Source: Ferrovum sp. JA12 (lineage in GTDB: Bacteria; Pseudomonadota; Gammaproteobacteria; Burkholderiales; Ferrovaceae). From it: DNA of 64,000 nucleotides. How positions within the stretch are numbered: position 1 is the first letter of the stretch; each line of letters opens with the position of its first letter. Both the position numbers and the translations under genes were made by a program. The notes under the pieces are model-generated. The model saw only the letters and a program-made list of their open reading frames with translations. It made no database searches and was not told where the DNA came from. Of this stretch, positions 7,721-15,321 are shown in pieces. The stretch is taken from contig NZ_LJWX01000002.1 of assembly GCF_001431705.1 (NCBI RefSeq), forward strand, positions 1-64,000. Reading direction: 5' to 3'.

Positions 7721-8965
7721 ATGATTTCATTTATCATTGCAGCCAGCCTTCTTTTAATTATCATCGCAGCAATATTGCTATGGGTGGCACGCCATCATCA
7801 TAAGGTTAATGATAACCAAAAGGCCCTTAATGTGGCCGTTTACCGTGACCAACTCACTGAGTTACAAGAAGAGCTGAAAGCTGGCTCCATGGCAGAAGAG
7901 GATTTTACACAGGCGAGTAGTGAAATTCAGCGTCGTCTGTTAGAGGACACGGTAGAGCAACATAGCGTTACGGAAAAAAGTTCTGATCGGCGCTGGATTT
8001 GGGGTGCCGTGGTATTAATCCCACTCTTAACTGTTTCCATGTATCTCTGGCGTGGCCACTGGCAAGTGTTTCAACCTGAGAGTATGGCACCCACTGATCA
8101 ACAAATCTCTGCCATGGTGGAAGGGTTGGCCGCCAAGCTTGCTAAAAATCCCAATGATCCTAAGGGGTGGTCGATGCTGGCCCACTCTTATATGACACTT
8201 AACCGACCTCTTGACGCGGTGAATGCCTTCGCTCATATAGAAAATACGATGAACGATGATCCCACTTTGATGGCCGACTATGCCGAAGCTTTAGTAGCCA
8301 GTGGAGTAGATAAGGGGTTTGTTCACGCACAAGTGTTGGTGGCTAAGGTCTTAAAGCTTGAGCCTGGTAACCCAAAGGCACTCTATTTACATGGTGGTTT
8401 TTTGTTTGCTCAAAACGATTATAAAGGGGCGGAGGAGAGCTGGAAAAAACTGATTCCTCTGATTGACCCTTCTTCCTCTGACGCTAAATTTGTGTTAGAT
8501 AGTATCAACCAAGCTCGTATTAAACAGCATTTGTCCGCCATGAGTATGAATGACTTTCAGGGGCAGGAAGGTCCAGTAAGTACCCCCGAGTCCTTGGCCA
8601 ATTCAAGTGCAGATACGAAAGCCACTGCCGTGAGTGGAACCGTCACTCTTGATGAGAAATTAAAGTCCAAAGTTAGCGGTCAAGAAATTGTGTTTATTTT
8701 TGCCCGGGCCACGAATGGCCCGCGTATGCCACTAGCGGTTTTACGAATTCCCGTAACTCAATTACCCTATCATTTTGAGTTAACCAAAAATATGGCCATG
8801 AGTCCTAACTTTAATTTAAGTACCGTGAGTGAAGTGACCGTTGAAGCAAAAATTAGTCGTTCAGGAACGGCTACCCCCTCTGCGGGAGATTTGATTGGAA
8901 AGAGTGTGGCCGTGAAACCCGGTAGCCATGATGTCCAAGTGTTAATTAACCAAGTGACGCCTTAA
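7721..8965 (+). CDS. ccmI: Cytochrome c-type biogenesis protein CcmI
   Basis: 414 residues. Two N-terminal membrane helices (about 3-22 and 92-110) flank a cytoplasmic loop with coiled-coil character (LTELQEELKAGSMAEEDF). A periplasmic TPR domain covers about residues 125-270 (NPNDPKGWSMLAHSYMTLNR). The C-terminal domain has the CcmI-type ARATNGPRMPLAVLR block. CcmI binds the C-terminal helix of apocytochromes c and delivers them to CcmFH. Last gene of ccmFGHI; it converges on ccmE with 38 bp between the stops. Confidence 0.93.
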   Translation: MISFIIAASLLLIIIAAILLWVARHHHKVNDNQKALNVAVYRDQLTELQEELKAGSMAEEDFTQASSEIQRRLLEDTVEQHSVTEKSSDRRWIWGAVVLIPLLTVSMYLWRGHWQVFQPESMAPTDQQISAMVEGLAAKLAKNPNDPKGWSMLAHSYMTLNRPLDAVNAFAHIENTMNDDPTLMADYAEALVASGVDKGFVHAQVLVAKVLKLEPGNPKALYLHGGFLFAQNDYKGAEESWKKLIPLIDPSSSDAKFVLDSINQARIKQHLSAMSMNDFQGQEGPVSTPESLANSSADTKATAVSGTVTLDEKLKSKVSGQEIVFIFARATNGPRMPLAVLRIPVTQLPYHFELTKNMAMSPNFNLSTVSEVTVEAKISRSGTATPSAGDLIGKSVAVKPGSHDVQVLINQVTP

Positions 8966-8979
8966 AAATGCCACTTGGT
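8949..8979. terminator. Inverted repeat between convergent ccmI and ccmE
   Basis: ACCAAGTG (8949-8956) and CACTTGGT (8972-8979) form an 8-bp stem with a 15-nt loop that contains the ccmI stop codon. There is no clear T-tract on either strand, so a terminator role for the two converging transcripts is likely from position but not proven by sequence. Confidence 0.3.
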
Positions 8980-9003
8980 GGGTGAATATAGAGTAATCAT
9001 TAA

Positions 9004-9456
9004 TCAATTCATTTTTAAGGTTTTAGAGGTTTGTTCCACTTGCTTGGCTTGATCAAGAGCCGCTTTTGCCTCTGGTGGCATGTAATTGGAATCGTGTTTA
9101 GCTAGCACTTCGGAAGCCACAAACATGCCATTGTTGCCAAGCTTTCCCTCCGCAACCACCCCTCGCCCTTCCTTAAAGAGATCAGGCAGTATGCCCGTGT
9201 AACTCACCGGAAAATCTCTACGGGTATCCGTGACGACAAAATAAGACACCACACCCTCGTGTTTTAGCGTGCCTTGTTTCACTAATCCACCAATTCTAAA
9301 GGCGCGATCATGGGGAGCTTCGCCATTAGCAATTTGCGTTGGGGTATAGAAGAAAACGAGATTACTACGAAAGGCTTTCACCACAAAAGTGGCGGCAACA
9401 CCCAGCACCAACATGGCCCCTAAAATAAAGAATAAGCGTTTTTGACGGGGTTTCAT
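9004..9456 (-). CDS. ccmE: Haem chaperone CcmE
   Basis: 150 residues. An N-terminal signal anchor (about 8-28) is followed by the OB-fold periplasmic domain. The covalent haem-binding motif [14 protein letters not shown] carries His121 and Tyr125, as in characterised CcmE (H-D-x-N-Y-x-P-P-E). CcmE receives haem from CcmC and hands it to CcmFH. Its start overlaps the ccmD stop (ATGA). Confidence 0.97.
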   Translation of the reverse strand: MKPRQKRLFFILGAMLVLGVAATFVVKAFRSNLVFFYTPTQIANGEAPHDRAFRIGGLVKQGTLKHEGVVSYFVVTDTRRDFPVSYTGILPDLFKEGRGVVAEGKLGNNGMFVASEVLAKHDSNYMPPEAKAALDQAKQVEQTSKTLKMN

Positions 9457-9620
9457 GGCTGTCCTCCTAGACGTTTCACTTGACGTTTTATTTTTTGGCT
9501 ACGGGAGTTTAATATCCATGGCTCGATGATCATGGCTAGGGTACATATACCAAAGCTGCCCCACACATAGAGCCCATACCCCCCCATATGAAAAAAATCT
9601 TCTAAACTATTCCACTGCAT
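9453..9620 (-). CDS. ccmD: Haem exporter accessory protein CcmD (small ORF)
   Basis: 55 residues read on the minus strand from ATG 9620 to TGA 9455-9453, too short for many gene callers. The N-terminal block [18 protein letters not shown] is the CcmD signature (F-x-M-G-G-Y-x-x-Y-V-W). It runs into a single membrane helix, then a basic tail [15 protein letters not shown]. CcmD stabilises the CcmABC-CcmE complex and helps release holo-CcmE. It overlaps ccmC by 14 bp and ccmE by 4 bp, exactly the expected ccmCDE order. Confidence 0.95.
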   Translation of the reverse strand: MQWNSLEDFFHMGGYGLYVWGSFGICTLAMIIEPWILNSRSQKIKRQVKRLGGQP

Positions 9621-10335
9621 TTTTTTTAACCCATTCGCTAGTCATTTCTCGTTCTAGAATAATACAGCGCACACGTTTTAGTACTATAGCAATAGTGTAA
9701 CTCCAAAAGGCCAATGCCATAATAAGCATTCCCATTAGCATGGTATGCGCCATAGTGGGCGCTTTTGTCATAGAAATGCTGGCACCTTGGTGTAGAGTGT
9801 TCCACCAAATCACTGAAAAATAGATGATGGGAACGTTCACCACGCCCACTAATGATAATATCGCGCCAGCCTTGTCACGGCGCCGAGGGTCATCAATGGC
9901 TGAGGTTAAGGCCAAAAACCCTAAATAAAGAAAAAATAGAATCAATTGTGAGGTCAGACGGGCATCCCATACCCACCAAGTGCCCCACATGGGTTTGCCC
10001 CACAAAGAGCCGGTCACCAGCGATAATAATGCAAACAATGCTCCGGTGGGAGCCAAGGCTTGGGTCATCATGCCAGAGAGTCGTGTATTAAAAACAAAGC
10101 CTAACATTGACCACAAGGCCATCACGCAATAAATGAACATGGACATCCAACTAGCGGGTACATGTACAAAAATAATGCGATAACCTTCACCCTGCTGAAA
10201 GTCGGTGGGGGCCACAAAAAAACTAATCCACAAGCCTACCGCTAACAATAGGATAGTGATGGCCGTGAAAACAGGAATTAGCTTGCCTGCCAAAGGATAA
10301 AAACTGGCCGGCGCCGCATATTTAAACCAATTCAT
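9607..10335 (-). CDS. ccmC: Haem transporter/ligase CcmC
   Basis: 242 residues with six membrane segments. It carries the WWD motif MWGTWWVWDARLTS from about residue 116, and the first conserved periplasmic His in FVHVPASW (H58). A second conserved His lies in the WWNTLHQGAS segment after the motif. CcmC loads haem onto CcmE. Start MNWFKYAAPASFYPLAG is typical of the family. It lies 12 bp downstream of ccmB and overlaps ccmD. Confidence 0.97.
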   Translation of the reverse strand: MNWFKYAAPASFYPLAGKLIPVFTAITILLLAVGLWISFFVAPTDFQQGEGYRIIFVHVPASWMSMFIYCVMALWSMLGFVFNTRLSGMMTQALAPTGALFALLSLVTGSLWGKPMWGTWWVWDARLTSQLILFFLYLGFLALTSAIDDPRRRDKAGAILSLVGVVNVPIIYFSVIWWNTLHQGASISMTKAPTMAHTMLMGMLIMALAFWSYTIAIVLKRVRCIILEREMTSEWVKKNAVE

Positions 10336-10347
10336 CGTTAATAGTTC

Positions 10348-11022
10348 CTATTCTAAAGCTACCTTAAGGGCGATGGCGCTTACCCAAGGAGCAAAAAATA
10401 ACGCCAACAAATCCAGAGCTGCCAATAACCAAAAATATCCTGACATATCAAGGCCAGCGCGATAAGCTTCCGTTGCCCCCGCTCCAAAAATCAATACTGG
10501 AATATAAAGCGGTAAAATTAATAATGATAACAGGACTCCGCCGCCGCGAACGCCTAAAGTCAGTGCCGCACCTATGGAGCCAATCAGCGACAGTATAGGA
10601 GTACCCAGTAACAGAGTTAACATAAGTACTCCAATTATAGGACCGGATAAATTAAATTGAATTCCCAGAAGTGGCGTAATTAATACCACAGGCAGACCTG
10701 CCACGAGCCAGTGCGCCATGATTTTACCTAAGATAATCACCGTAAAGGAGTGTGGTGAAAGGGAGAGTTGCTCTAAGGTGCCATCTTGATAGTCATGGGC
10801 AAATAATCGTGGTAAACCTAAAAGTGTAGCTAGTAGCGCGCCAATCCACACCACCCCAGGCGCTATTTTACTCAATAGCTTAGGGTCGGGACCCACCCCC
10901 AAGGGCAGCAGATTCACTACGATTACAAAGAAAAATAAAGCGGTTAACAGTTCTGATTTATGACGCAAAGCCAGGGTCAGGTCACGGCGAACGAGAGTGA
11001 AGAGTGTCGCAAAGAGGTTCAT
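10348..11022 (-). CDS. ccmB: Haem exporter permease CcmB
   Basis: 224 residues with six predicted membrane helices and the cytoplasmic loop FAHDYQDGTLEQLSLSP, which is well conserved in CcmB. It is the membrane subunit of the CcmAB ABC transporter, whose ATP hydrolysis releases holo-CcmE from CcmCD. The start overlaps the ccmA stop by 4 bp. Confidence 0.95.
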   Translation of the reverse strand: MNLFATLFTLVRRDLTLALRHKSELLTALFFFVIVVNLLPLGVGPDPKLLSKIAPGVVWIGALLATLLGLPRLFAHDYQDGTLEQLSLSPHSFTVIILGKIMAHWLVAGLPVVLITPLLGIQFNLSGPIIGVLMLTLLLGTPILSLIGSIGAALTLGVRGGGVLLSLLILPLYIPVLIFGAGATEAYRAGLDMSGYFWLLAALDLLALFFAPWVSAIALKVALE

Positions 11023-11627
11023 AGGCTAAGAACGATCCCCGGACTCATTTCTATCTCTTGGTGACTTGTCATGAGTAACAATCCACCTTGTTCAACATGA
11101 CGGTTTAATAAATCGTATAAAGTATTGATGGCTCGCCGATCAAGGGCATTAAAGGGTTCATCAAGAACCCATAGAGGGCACGGTTTGAGACTTAAGCGTG
11201 AGAGCAATACGCGCCGACGTTGTCCAGCGGACAATACCCTAACGGGTAATTCTTCGCGACCTAATAAGCCCCAGCGATCCAATACTTGTAAAATGGCTTC
11301 TTCATTGACCTGAATACCGTCAAGGCGGCTCATGAGAGTGAGATTCTCGAGGGCGGTGAGCTCCTCTTTGAGGGCGCTGGCATGGCCTAAGTACAGTAAA
11401 TCTTGATGAAAGCGATCAAGGTCCTCTTGGAGTCGGGTGCCCTGCCAACGCACCTCTCCCGTCAAGGGCGAGGCAAGACCGGCACACAATCTTAAGAGAC
11501 TGGTTTTACCGGCACCGTTTTCACCGGTAACGTGACACCATTGATGAGTTCTCAATGAAAAAGAAACTCCTTCAAAGAGTAACCGCTCACCGCGCTGGCA
11601 ACTAAGATTAATCACTGACAAATTCAT
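11019..11627 (-). CDS. ccmA: Cytochrome c biogenesis ATP-binding protein CcmA
   Basis: 202 residues, a compact ABC ATPase. Walker A is GENGAGKT (about residues 35-42), the signature is LSAGQRRRVLLSRL, Walker B is PLWVLDEPFNALD, and the H-loop is LLMTSHQEI. LSAGQ in place of the common LSGGQ is usual in CcmA. First gene of the ccmABCDE operon; it diverges from copA with 51 bp between the starts. Confidence 0.95.
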   Translation of the reverse strand: MNLSVINLSCQRGERLLFEGVSFSLRTHQWCHVTGENGAGKTSLLRLCAGLASPLTGEVRWQGTRLQEDLDRFHQDLLYLGHASALKEELTALENLTLMSRLDGIQVNEEAILQVLDRWGLLGREELPVRVLSAGQRRRVLLSRLSLKPCPLWVLDEPFNALDRRAINTLYDLLNRHVEQGGLLLMTSHQEIEMSPGIVLSL

Positions 11628-11637
11628 CGTCCTATTC

Positions 11638-11654
11638 TACAATAAAAAATTGTA
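11638..11654. promoter_or_regulatory. Perfect palindrome in the ccmA/copA divergent promoter region
   Basis: TACAAT (11638-11643), an AAAAA spacer, then ATTGTA (11649-11654). It sits in the middle of the only 51 bases between two divergent starts, so it must overlap the promoters of one or both genes. It could be an operator or paired -10-like elements on the two strands. It does not look like a CueR-type site. Role inferred from position only. Confidence 0.35.
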
Positions 11655-11678
11655 TTCCTAAGAAACACTTAAACTCCC

Positions 11679-13886
11679 ATGAAAAAAAACCTTGCGGTTT
11701 CCGGAATGACCTGTGCTTCCTGTGTCGCCCATGTTGAGGGGGCGCTATCCAAGGTGGAAGGGGTGAGCGCGGCGCTGGTGAATTTAGCCACGGAGAGCGC
11801 TGAAGTGGAGCTCGATGATAAGTCTCTCTCGGAGGGGATTGATGCACAACTAGTACGCGCTGTGGTAGCGGCGGGCTATGGTGCTAAGATTCAACAAAAG
11901 GACGTGTTTCATCAGGAGGATCTGCGCATCATGGCGGAAATCCATGCTGAACGTCGCCAATTGATAGGTAGTCTCCTCTTGGCAACGCCCTTGGTATTAT
12001 CTATGCTAGTCACCCTCATCAATGCTAAATGGATGCTACCTAATGCCGTGGCCTTTGCTCTGGCTACTCCAGTGCAGTTTTATTTTGGTCGACGCTTTTT
12101 AATAGGTGCTTGGCGCCAGGTTAGCCATGGTTCTGCTAACATGGATGTATTGGTGAGCTTAGGGACTCTTGCGGCTTATTCTTTAAGTCTCTATCAATGG
12201 TTGGTGCAAGGTAGTCATGATACGTATTTTGAAGCCAGCGCTGTAGTCATTACACTCGTCTCCTTAGGGAAATATTTAGAGCATCGGGCACGCCGCGAGG
12301 CAAGCTCTGCTATTCGCCAGTTACAATCCTTGCGCCCTGATATGTCGCGCATCATTGATAAGGGCCGTCCTGTCCGCTTTAACCGCTTAATTGCCACGCA
12401 ATATTTAATGCCCGGGGATCGAATTCTGATACCTGCCGGCGAGCGTATTGGCAGCGATGGCGTGGTGGAGGAGGGTGAGAGTGAGGTGGATGAATCCTTA
12501 ATCACCGGCGAGAGTGTTCCGGTGCCTAAAAAAACTGGCGATAAGGTGCTAGCGGGGACTTTAAATGGTATGGGTCGCCTCGTGATAAAGGTCAGTGCGA
12601 GCAGTGAGCGCAGCACGCTCGCTAACATCATTGAACGGGTGGTGGCGGCACAAGCGAACAAACCCCCTATTCAGCGCCTCGTTGATCGAGTGAGTCAGAT
12701 TTTTGTGCCTGTGGTACTGGTGGTGGCCGTGATCACATTAGCCGTTAACTATTGGTTAGGTGTTGGGCTGGATATCTCGCTGATTCGTGCCGTATCTGTG
12801 CTGGTAATCGCTTGTCCCTGTGCCCTAGGTTTAGCCACGCCTGTTTCTATTATGGTGGGCACAGGCCTAGCGGCCCAACGGGGTATTTTGATCCGTGATG
12901 CCAGCGCGTTAGAGGAAACCCATCGCGTTCAACGCGTGGTATTTGATAAAACGGGCACCCTGACGCAAGGCATGCCCGCACTCGTTCACATCCGAGTGGC
13001 GGGTCATGACGAGGTAGGAGAGATCCTTGCTATTGTAGCGGGACTGCAGACGGGAGTGAGTCACCCCTTGGCCTTGGCCGTGTTAAAGAGAGCGCAAGAG
13101 GAAGGGGTCACGGCCTTGGTGTGTGAAGAATCTAAAGTATTAGCTGGTCAAGGCGTGGAGGGGGTCATCAACATGGCGGGAGTGAGAGAGCGTTACCGCT
13201 TAATGAGTCGCTCCAGTTGTATTGCCCAAGGAGGAGTGATTGCGGCGGATCAGCTGACTCAGACAACACCCGAACAATTGGAGGGCAGTGATACTCACTC
13301 TGTATTGGTGAAGGTGAATGGCACTGAGCTTGAGTTATTAGCCGAGCTGAGTTTTGCCGACCTCCTGCGCCCTGAAGCCCTTGAAGCCATTCAACAATTA
13401 CAAGCGCAATCCTTGAAGGTGGCTATACTTTCAGGGGACCACCAGGGCTCGGTGCGTCGGGTGGCACAGATACTTGGGATTGATGAAATGAGCGCCAGTC
13501 TCACGCCGGCAGCCAAACTTGAGCGATTACACAGCTGGCAAAAAGAGGGAGAGACGGTGGCTATGGTGGGCGATGGCATTAATGATGCCCCGGCCTTAGC
13601 GCAAGCTAATGTGGGTATTGCCATGGGCTCTGGAACCGATGTGGCCAATTCTGCAGCCTCTATTACACTACTGCGCGCGGATTTACGTTTGGTGGCCGAA
13701 GCTATTTATTTATCGCGCGCGACCTGGAAAACTATTCAACAGAATCTCTTTTGGGCTTTTTTCTATAACGTGATTGGTATTCCGTTAGCCGCCATGGGTT
13801 ATCTGAGTCCCATTCTGGCAGGTTTTGCCATGGCCGTCTCCTCAGTGACGGTGGTTACCAACGCACTATTATTGCGCAGAAAATAG
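11679..13886 (+). CDS. copA: Cu+-exporting P1B-type ATPase
   Basis: 735 residues. There is one N-terminal heavy-metal-binding domain with GMTCASC (C12, C15). The membrane metal site is IACPCALG (C379-P-C381), the phosphorylated Asp is D423 in FDKTGTLTQG, the hinge is MVGDGINDAPALA (D632), and the actuator-loop motif is ITGESVP. Eight membrane helices are expected. Family knowledge gives Cu+ transport out of the cytosol. The one-HMD architecture and the position beside ccm also fit a CtpA/CcoI-type pump that feeds copper to cytochrome oxidase or periplasmic cuproproteins. A HP(L)-type motif, SHPLALAVL, lies in the nucleotide-binding domain. Confidence 0.93.
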   Translation: MKKNLAVSGMTCASCVAHVEGALSKVEGVSAALVNLATESAEVELDDKSLSEGIDAQLVRAVVAAGYGAKIQQKDVFHQEDLRIMAEIHAERRQLIGSLLLATPLVLSMLVTLINAKWMLPNAVAFALATPVQFYFGRRFLIGAWRQVSHGSANMDVLVSLGTLAAYSLSLYQWLVQGSHDTYFEASAVVITLVSLGKYLEHRARREASSAIRQLQSLRPDMSRIIDKGRPVRFNRLIATQYLMPGDRILIPAGERIGSDGVVEEGESEVDESLITGESVPVPKKTGDKVLAGTLNGMGRLVIKVSASSERSTLANIIERVVAAQANKPPIQRLVDRVSQIFVPVVLVVAVITLAVNYWLGVGLDISLIRAVSVLVIACPCALGLATPVSIMVGTGLAAQRGILIRDASALEETHRVQRVVFDKTGTLTQGMPALVHIRVAGHDEVGEILAIVAGLQTGVSHPLALAVLKRAQEEGVTALVCEESKVLAGQGVEGVINMAGVRERYRLMSRSSCIAQGGVIAADQLTQTTPEQLEGSDTHSVLVKVNGTELELLAELSFADLLRPEALEAIQQLQAQSLKVAILSGDHQGSVRRVAQILGIDEMSASLTPAAKLERLHSWQKEGETVAMVGDGINDAPALAQANVGIAMGSGTDVANSAASITLLRADLRLVAEAIYLSRATWKTIQQNLFWAFFYNVIGIPLAAMGYLSPILAGFAMAVSSVTVVTNALLLRRK

Positions 13887-13943
13887 ACAAAGCTGAATCT
13901 TTCGCACTAAGTTAAGTTCTGGGCTCTAGAAATATCTCAAGTT

Positions 13944-13966
13944 CGCCCGTTAATAGGGCGTTTTAT
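13944..13966 (+). terminator. Rho-independent terminator after copA
   Basis: CGCCC (13944-13948), a 7-nt loop, GGGCG (13956-13960), then TTTTAT. It lies 58 bp after the copA stop and just before the sigma-54 promoter of the next gene, so it insulates the two units. Confidence 0.6.
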
Positions 13967-13981
13967 GGCGTTGTCGAGTTG

Positions 13982-13997
13982 TGGCACAGTAGTTGCT
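13982..13997 (+). promoter_or_regulatory. Sigma-54 (-24/-12) promoter for the transporter/hydrolase operon
   Basis: TGGCAC-AGTAG-TTGCT matches the RpoN consensus TGGCAC-N5-TTGC(A/T) in every conserved position, with the invariant GG and GC exactly 10 nt apart. Transcription would start near 14008, giving a leader of about 40 nt with AAGGAGAT 8 bp before the ATG at 14047. RpoN promoters need an activator ATPase bound upstream; no obvious enhancer palindrome was recognised in the 95 bases back to copA. Confidence 0.75.
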
Positions 13998-14046
13998 TTA
14001 TCTCATCATCAGCTTTTGTTTTAATAATTACAAGGAGATATAACAC

Positions 14047-15312
14047 ATGAGTAGATCAGTGGTTCAACCTTCAGTCTCCCTCACTGAGCCCTTTACGGGC
14101 CCAACACGTTGGGTTCAATTAGTGCTGGGCTTAGTGTGTATGATGGCTATTGCCAGTCCTCAGTACACCTGGACACTTTTTACTAAGCCATTGATGGGCA
14201 GTATTGGCGCCAAGTTGCCGGAAATTCAAATTACTTTTTCTATTTTGATTGTTATCCAAACATTTTTTTCGCCGATACAGGGCTACTTTATTGACCGTTT
14301 TGGCCCACGTTTTTTAATTAGTGTGGGGACTTTTTTAAGTGGGTTGAGTTGGGTGATGGCTTCCTATATTCATACCCTCACTGGTCTTTATTTGACCTAT
14401 GGATTAATCGGTGGCGTTGGCACTGGCATTGTTTACATTGGTATTATCTCGCAAATGGTCAAATGGTTTCCAGATCGCCGGGGTTTTGCTGTGGGGATGG
14501 TGGCTGCAGGGTATGGTTTTGGTGCTTTCTTGACCACTTTCCCAGTGGCCTATGGAATTTCTCATTATGGTTATCAAATGACGTTATTTGTTTACGGCAT
14601 CCTCTTTGCCATTATTGGGGTCATTGCCGCTCAAGGATTAAAACAACCCTTTACACCGACTACTCCAGCGACCTCTGTGACAGAACCTGAGGTTCGCGGG
14701 GTGAGTGGCAAGGTTATGCTCAAAACGCCCTTATTTTGGTTGATGTTTATCATGATGACCATGCTCTCCACCTCAGGCTTAATGGTGATTTCTCAAACCG
14801 CCGCCATTGCTCGAGATTTCGGTGTGGCAAGTGTGTTGGTGTTTGGTATGGCAGCGCTACCCTTAGCTCTCTCTGTGGACCGTATTACCAATGGTTTAAC
14901 CCGTCCTTTCTTTGGCTGGATGTCAGATCGGATTGGTCGAGAGAACACTATGTTTATCGCCTTTTTAATGGAAGGTTTGGCCATGTTAGCATGGTTGCAG
15001 TTCAGAGGTGACCCCTTACTCTTTGTGTTATTAACCGGCGTAGTTTTTTTTGGTTGGGGCGAGATTTTTTCCCTTTTTCCCTCTACACTAACGGATACTT
15101 TTGGCGAAAAATACGCCAGTAGTAATTATGGATTGTTGTACATGGCGCAAGGGGTAGGTTCTGTCTTGGGCGGACCGGTGGCCGCACAGTTACATGAGGT
15201 CACACACAGTTGGTTGCCGGTGTTTGCTGTGGTGATCACTTTAGATATTGTGGCGGCACTGCTTGCTTTATTTGTTTTAAAACCCCTCCGTCGCAAAGTA
15301 CGTTATTGTTAA
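14047..15312 (+). CDS. MFS transporter, oxalate/formate antiporter (OFA) type
   Basis: 421 residues with about twelve membrane helices in two halves of six, separated by a hydrophilic loop near residues 200-225. The loop 2-3 signature is GYFIDRFGPRFLI and its second-half counterpart is FFGWMSDRIGRENTM. The start MSRSVVQPSVSLTEPFTGPTRWVQLVLGLVCMM resembles OFA-family members, including the helix 1 segment ASPQYTWTLFTKPL. The substrate is therefore probably a small mono- or dicarboxylate, but cannot be read from sequence. It is the first gene behind the sigma-54 promoter and lies 9 bp before the hydrolase gene, so they probably act together. Confidence 0.85.
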   Translation: MSRSVVQPSVSLTEPFTGPTRWVQLVLGLVCMMAIASPQYTWTLFTKPLMGSIGAKLPEIQITFSILIVIQTFFSPIQGYFIDRFGPRFLISVGTFLSGLSWVMASYIHTLTGLYLTYGLIGGVGTGIVYIGIISQMVKWFPDRRGFAVGMVAAGYGFGAFLTTFPVAYGISHYGYQMTLFVYGILFAIIGVIAAQGLKQPFTPTTPATSVTEPEVRGVSGKVMLKTPLFWLMFIMMTMLSTSGLMVISQTAAIARDFGVASVLVFGMAALPLALSVDRITNGLTRPFFGWMSDRIGRENTMFIAFLMEGLAMLAWLQFRGDPLLFVLLTGVVFFGWGEIFSLFPSTLTDTFGEKYASSNYGLLYMAQGVGSVLGGPVAAQLHEVTHSWLPVFAVVITLDIVAALLALFVLKPLRRKVRYC

Positions 15313-15321
15313 GGAAAAAAT

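Noticed and set aside
12215-12661. 148-codon minus-strand open frame inside copA
   Set aside because: Antisense shadow of a strongly coding region with no family similarity.
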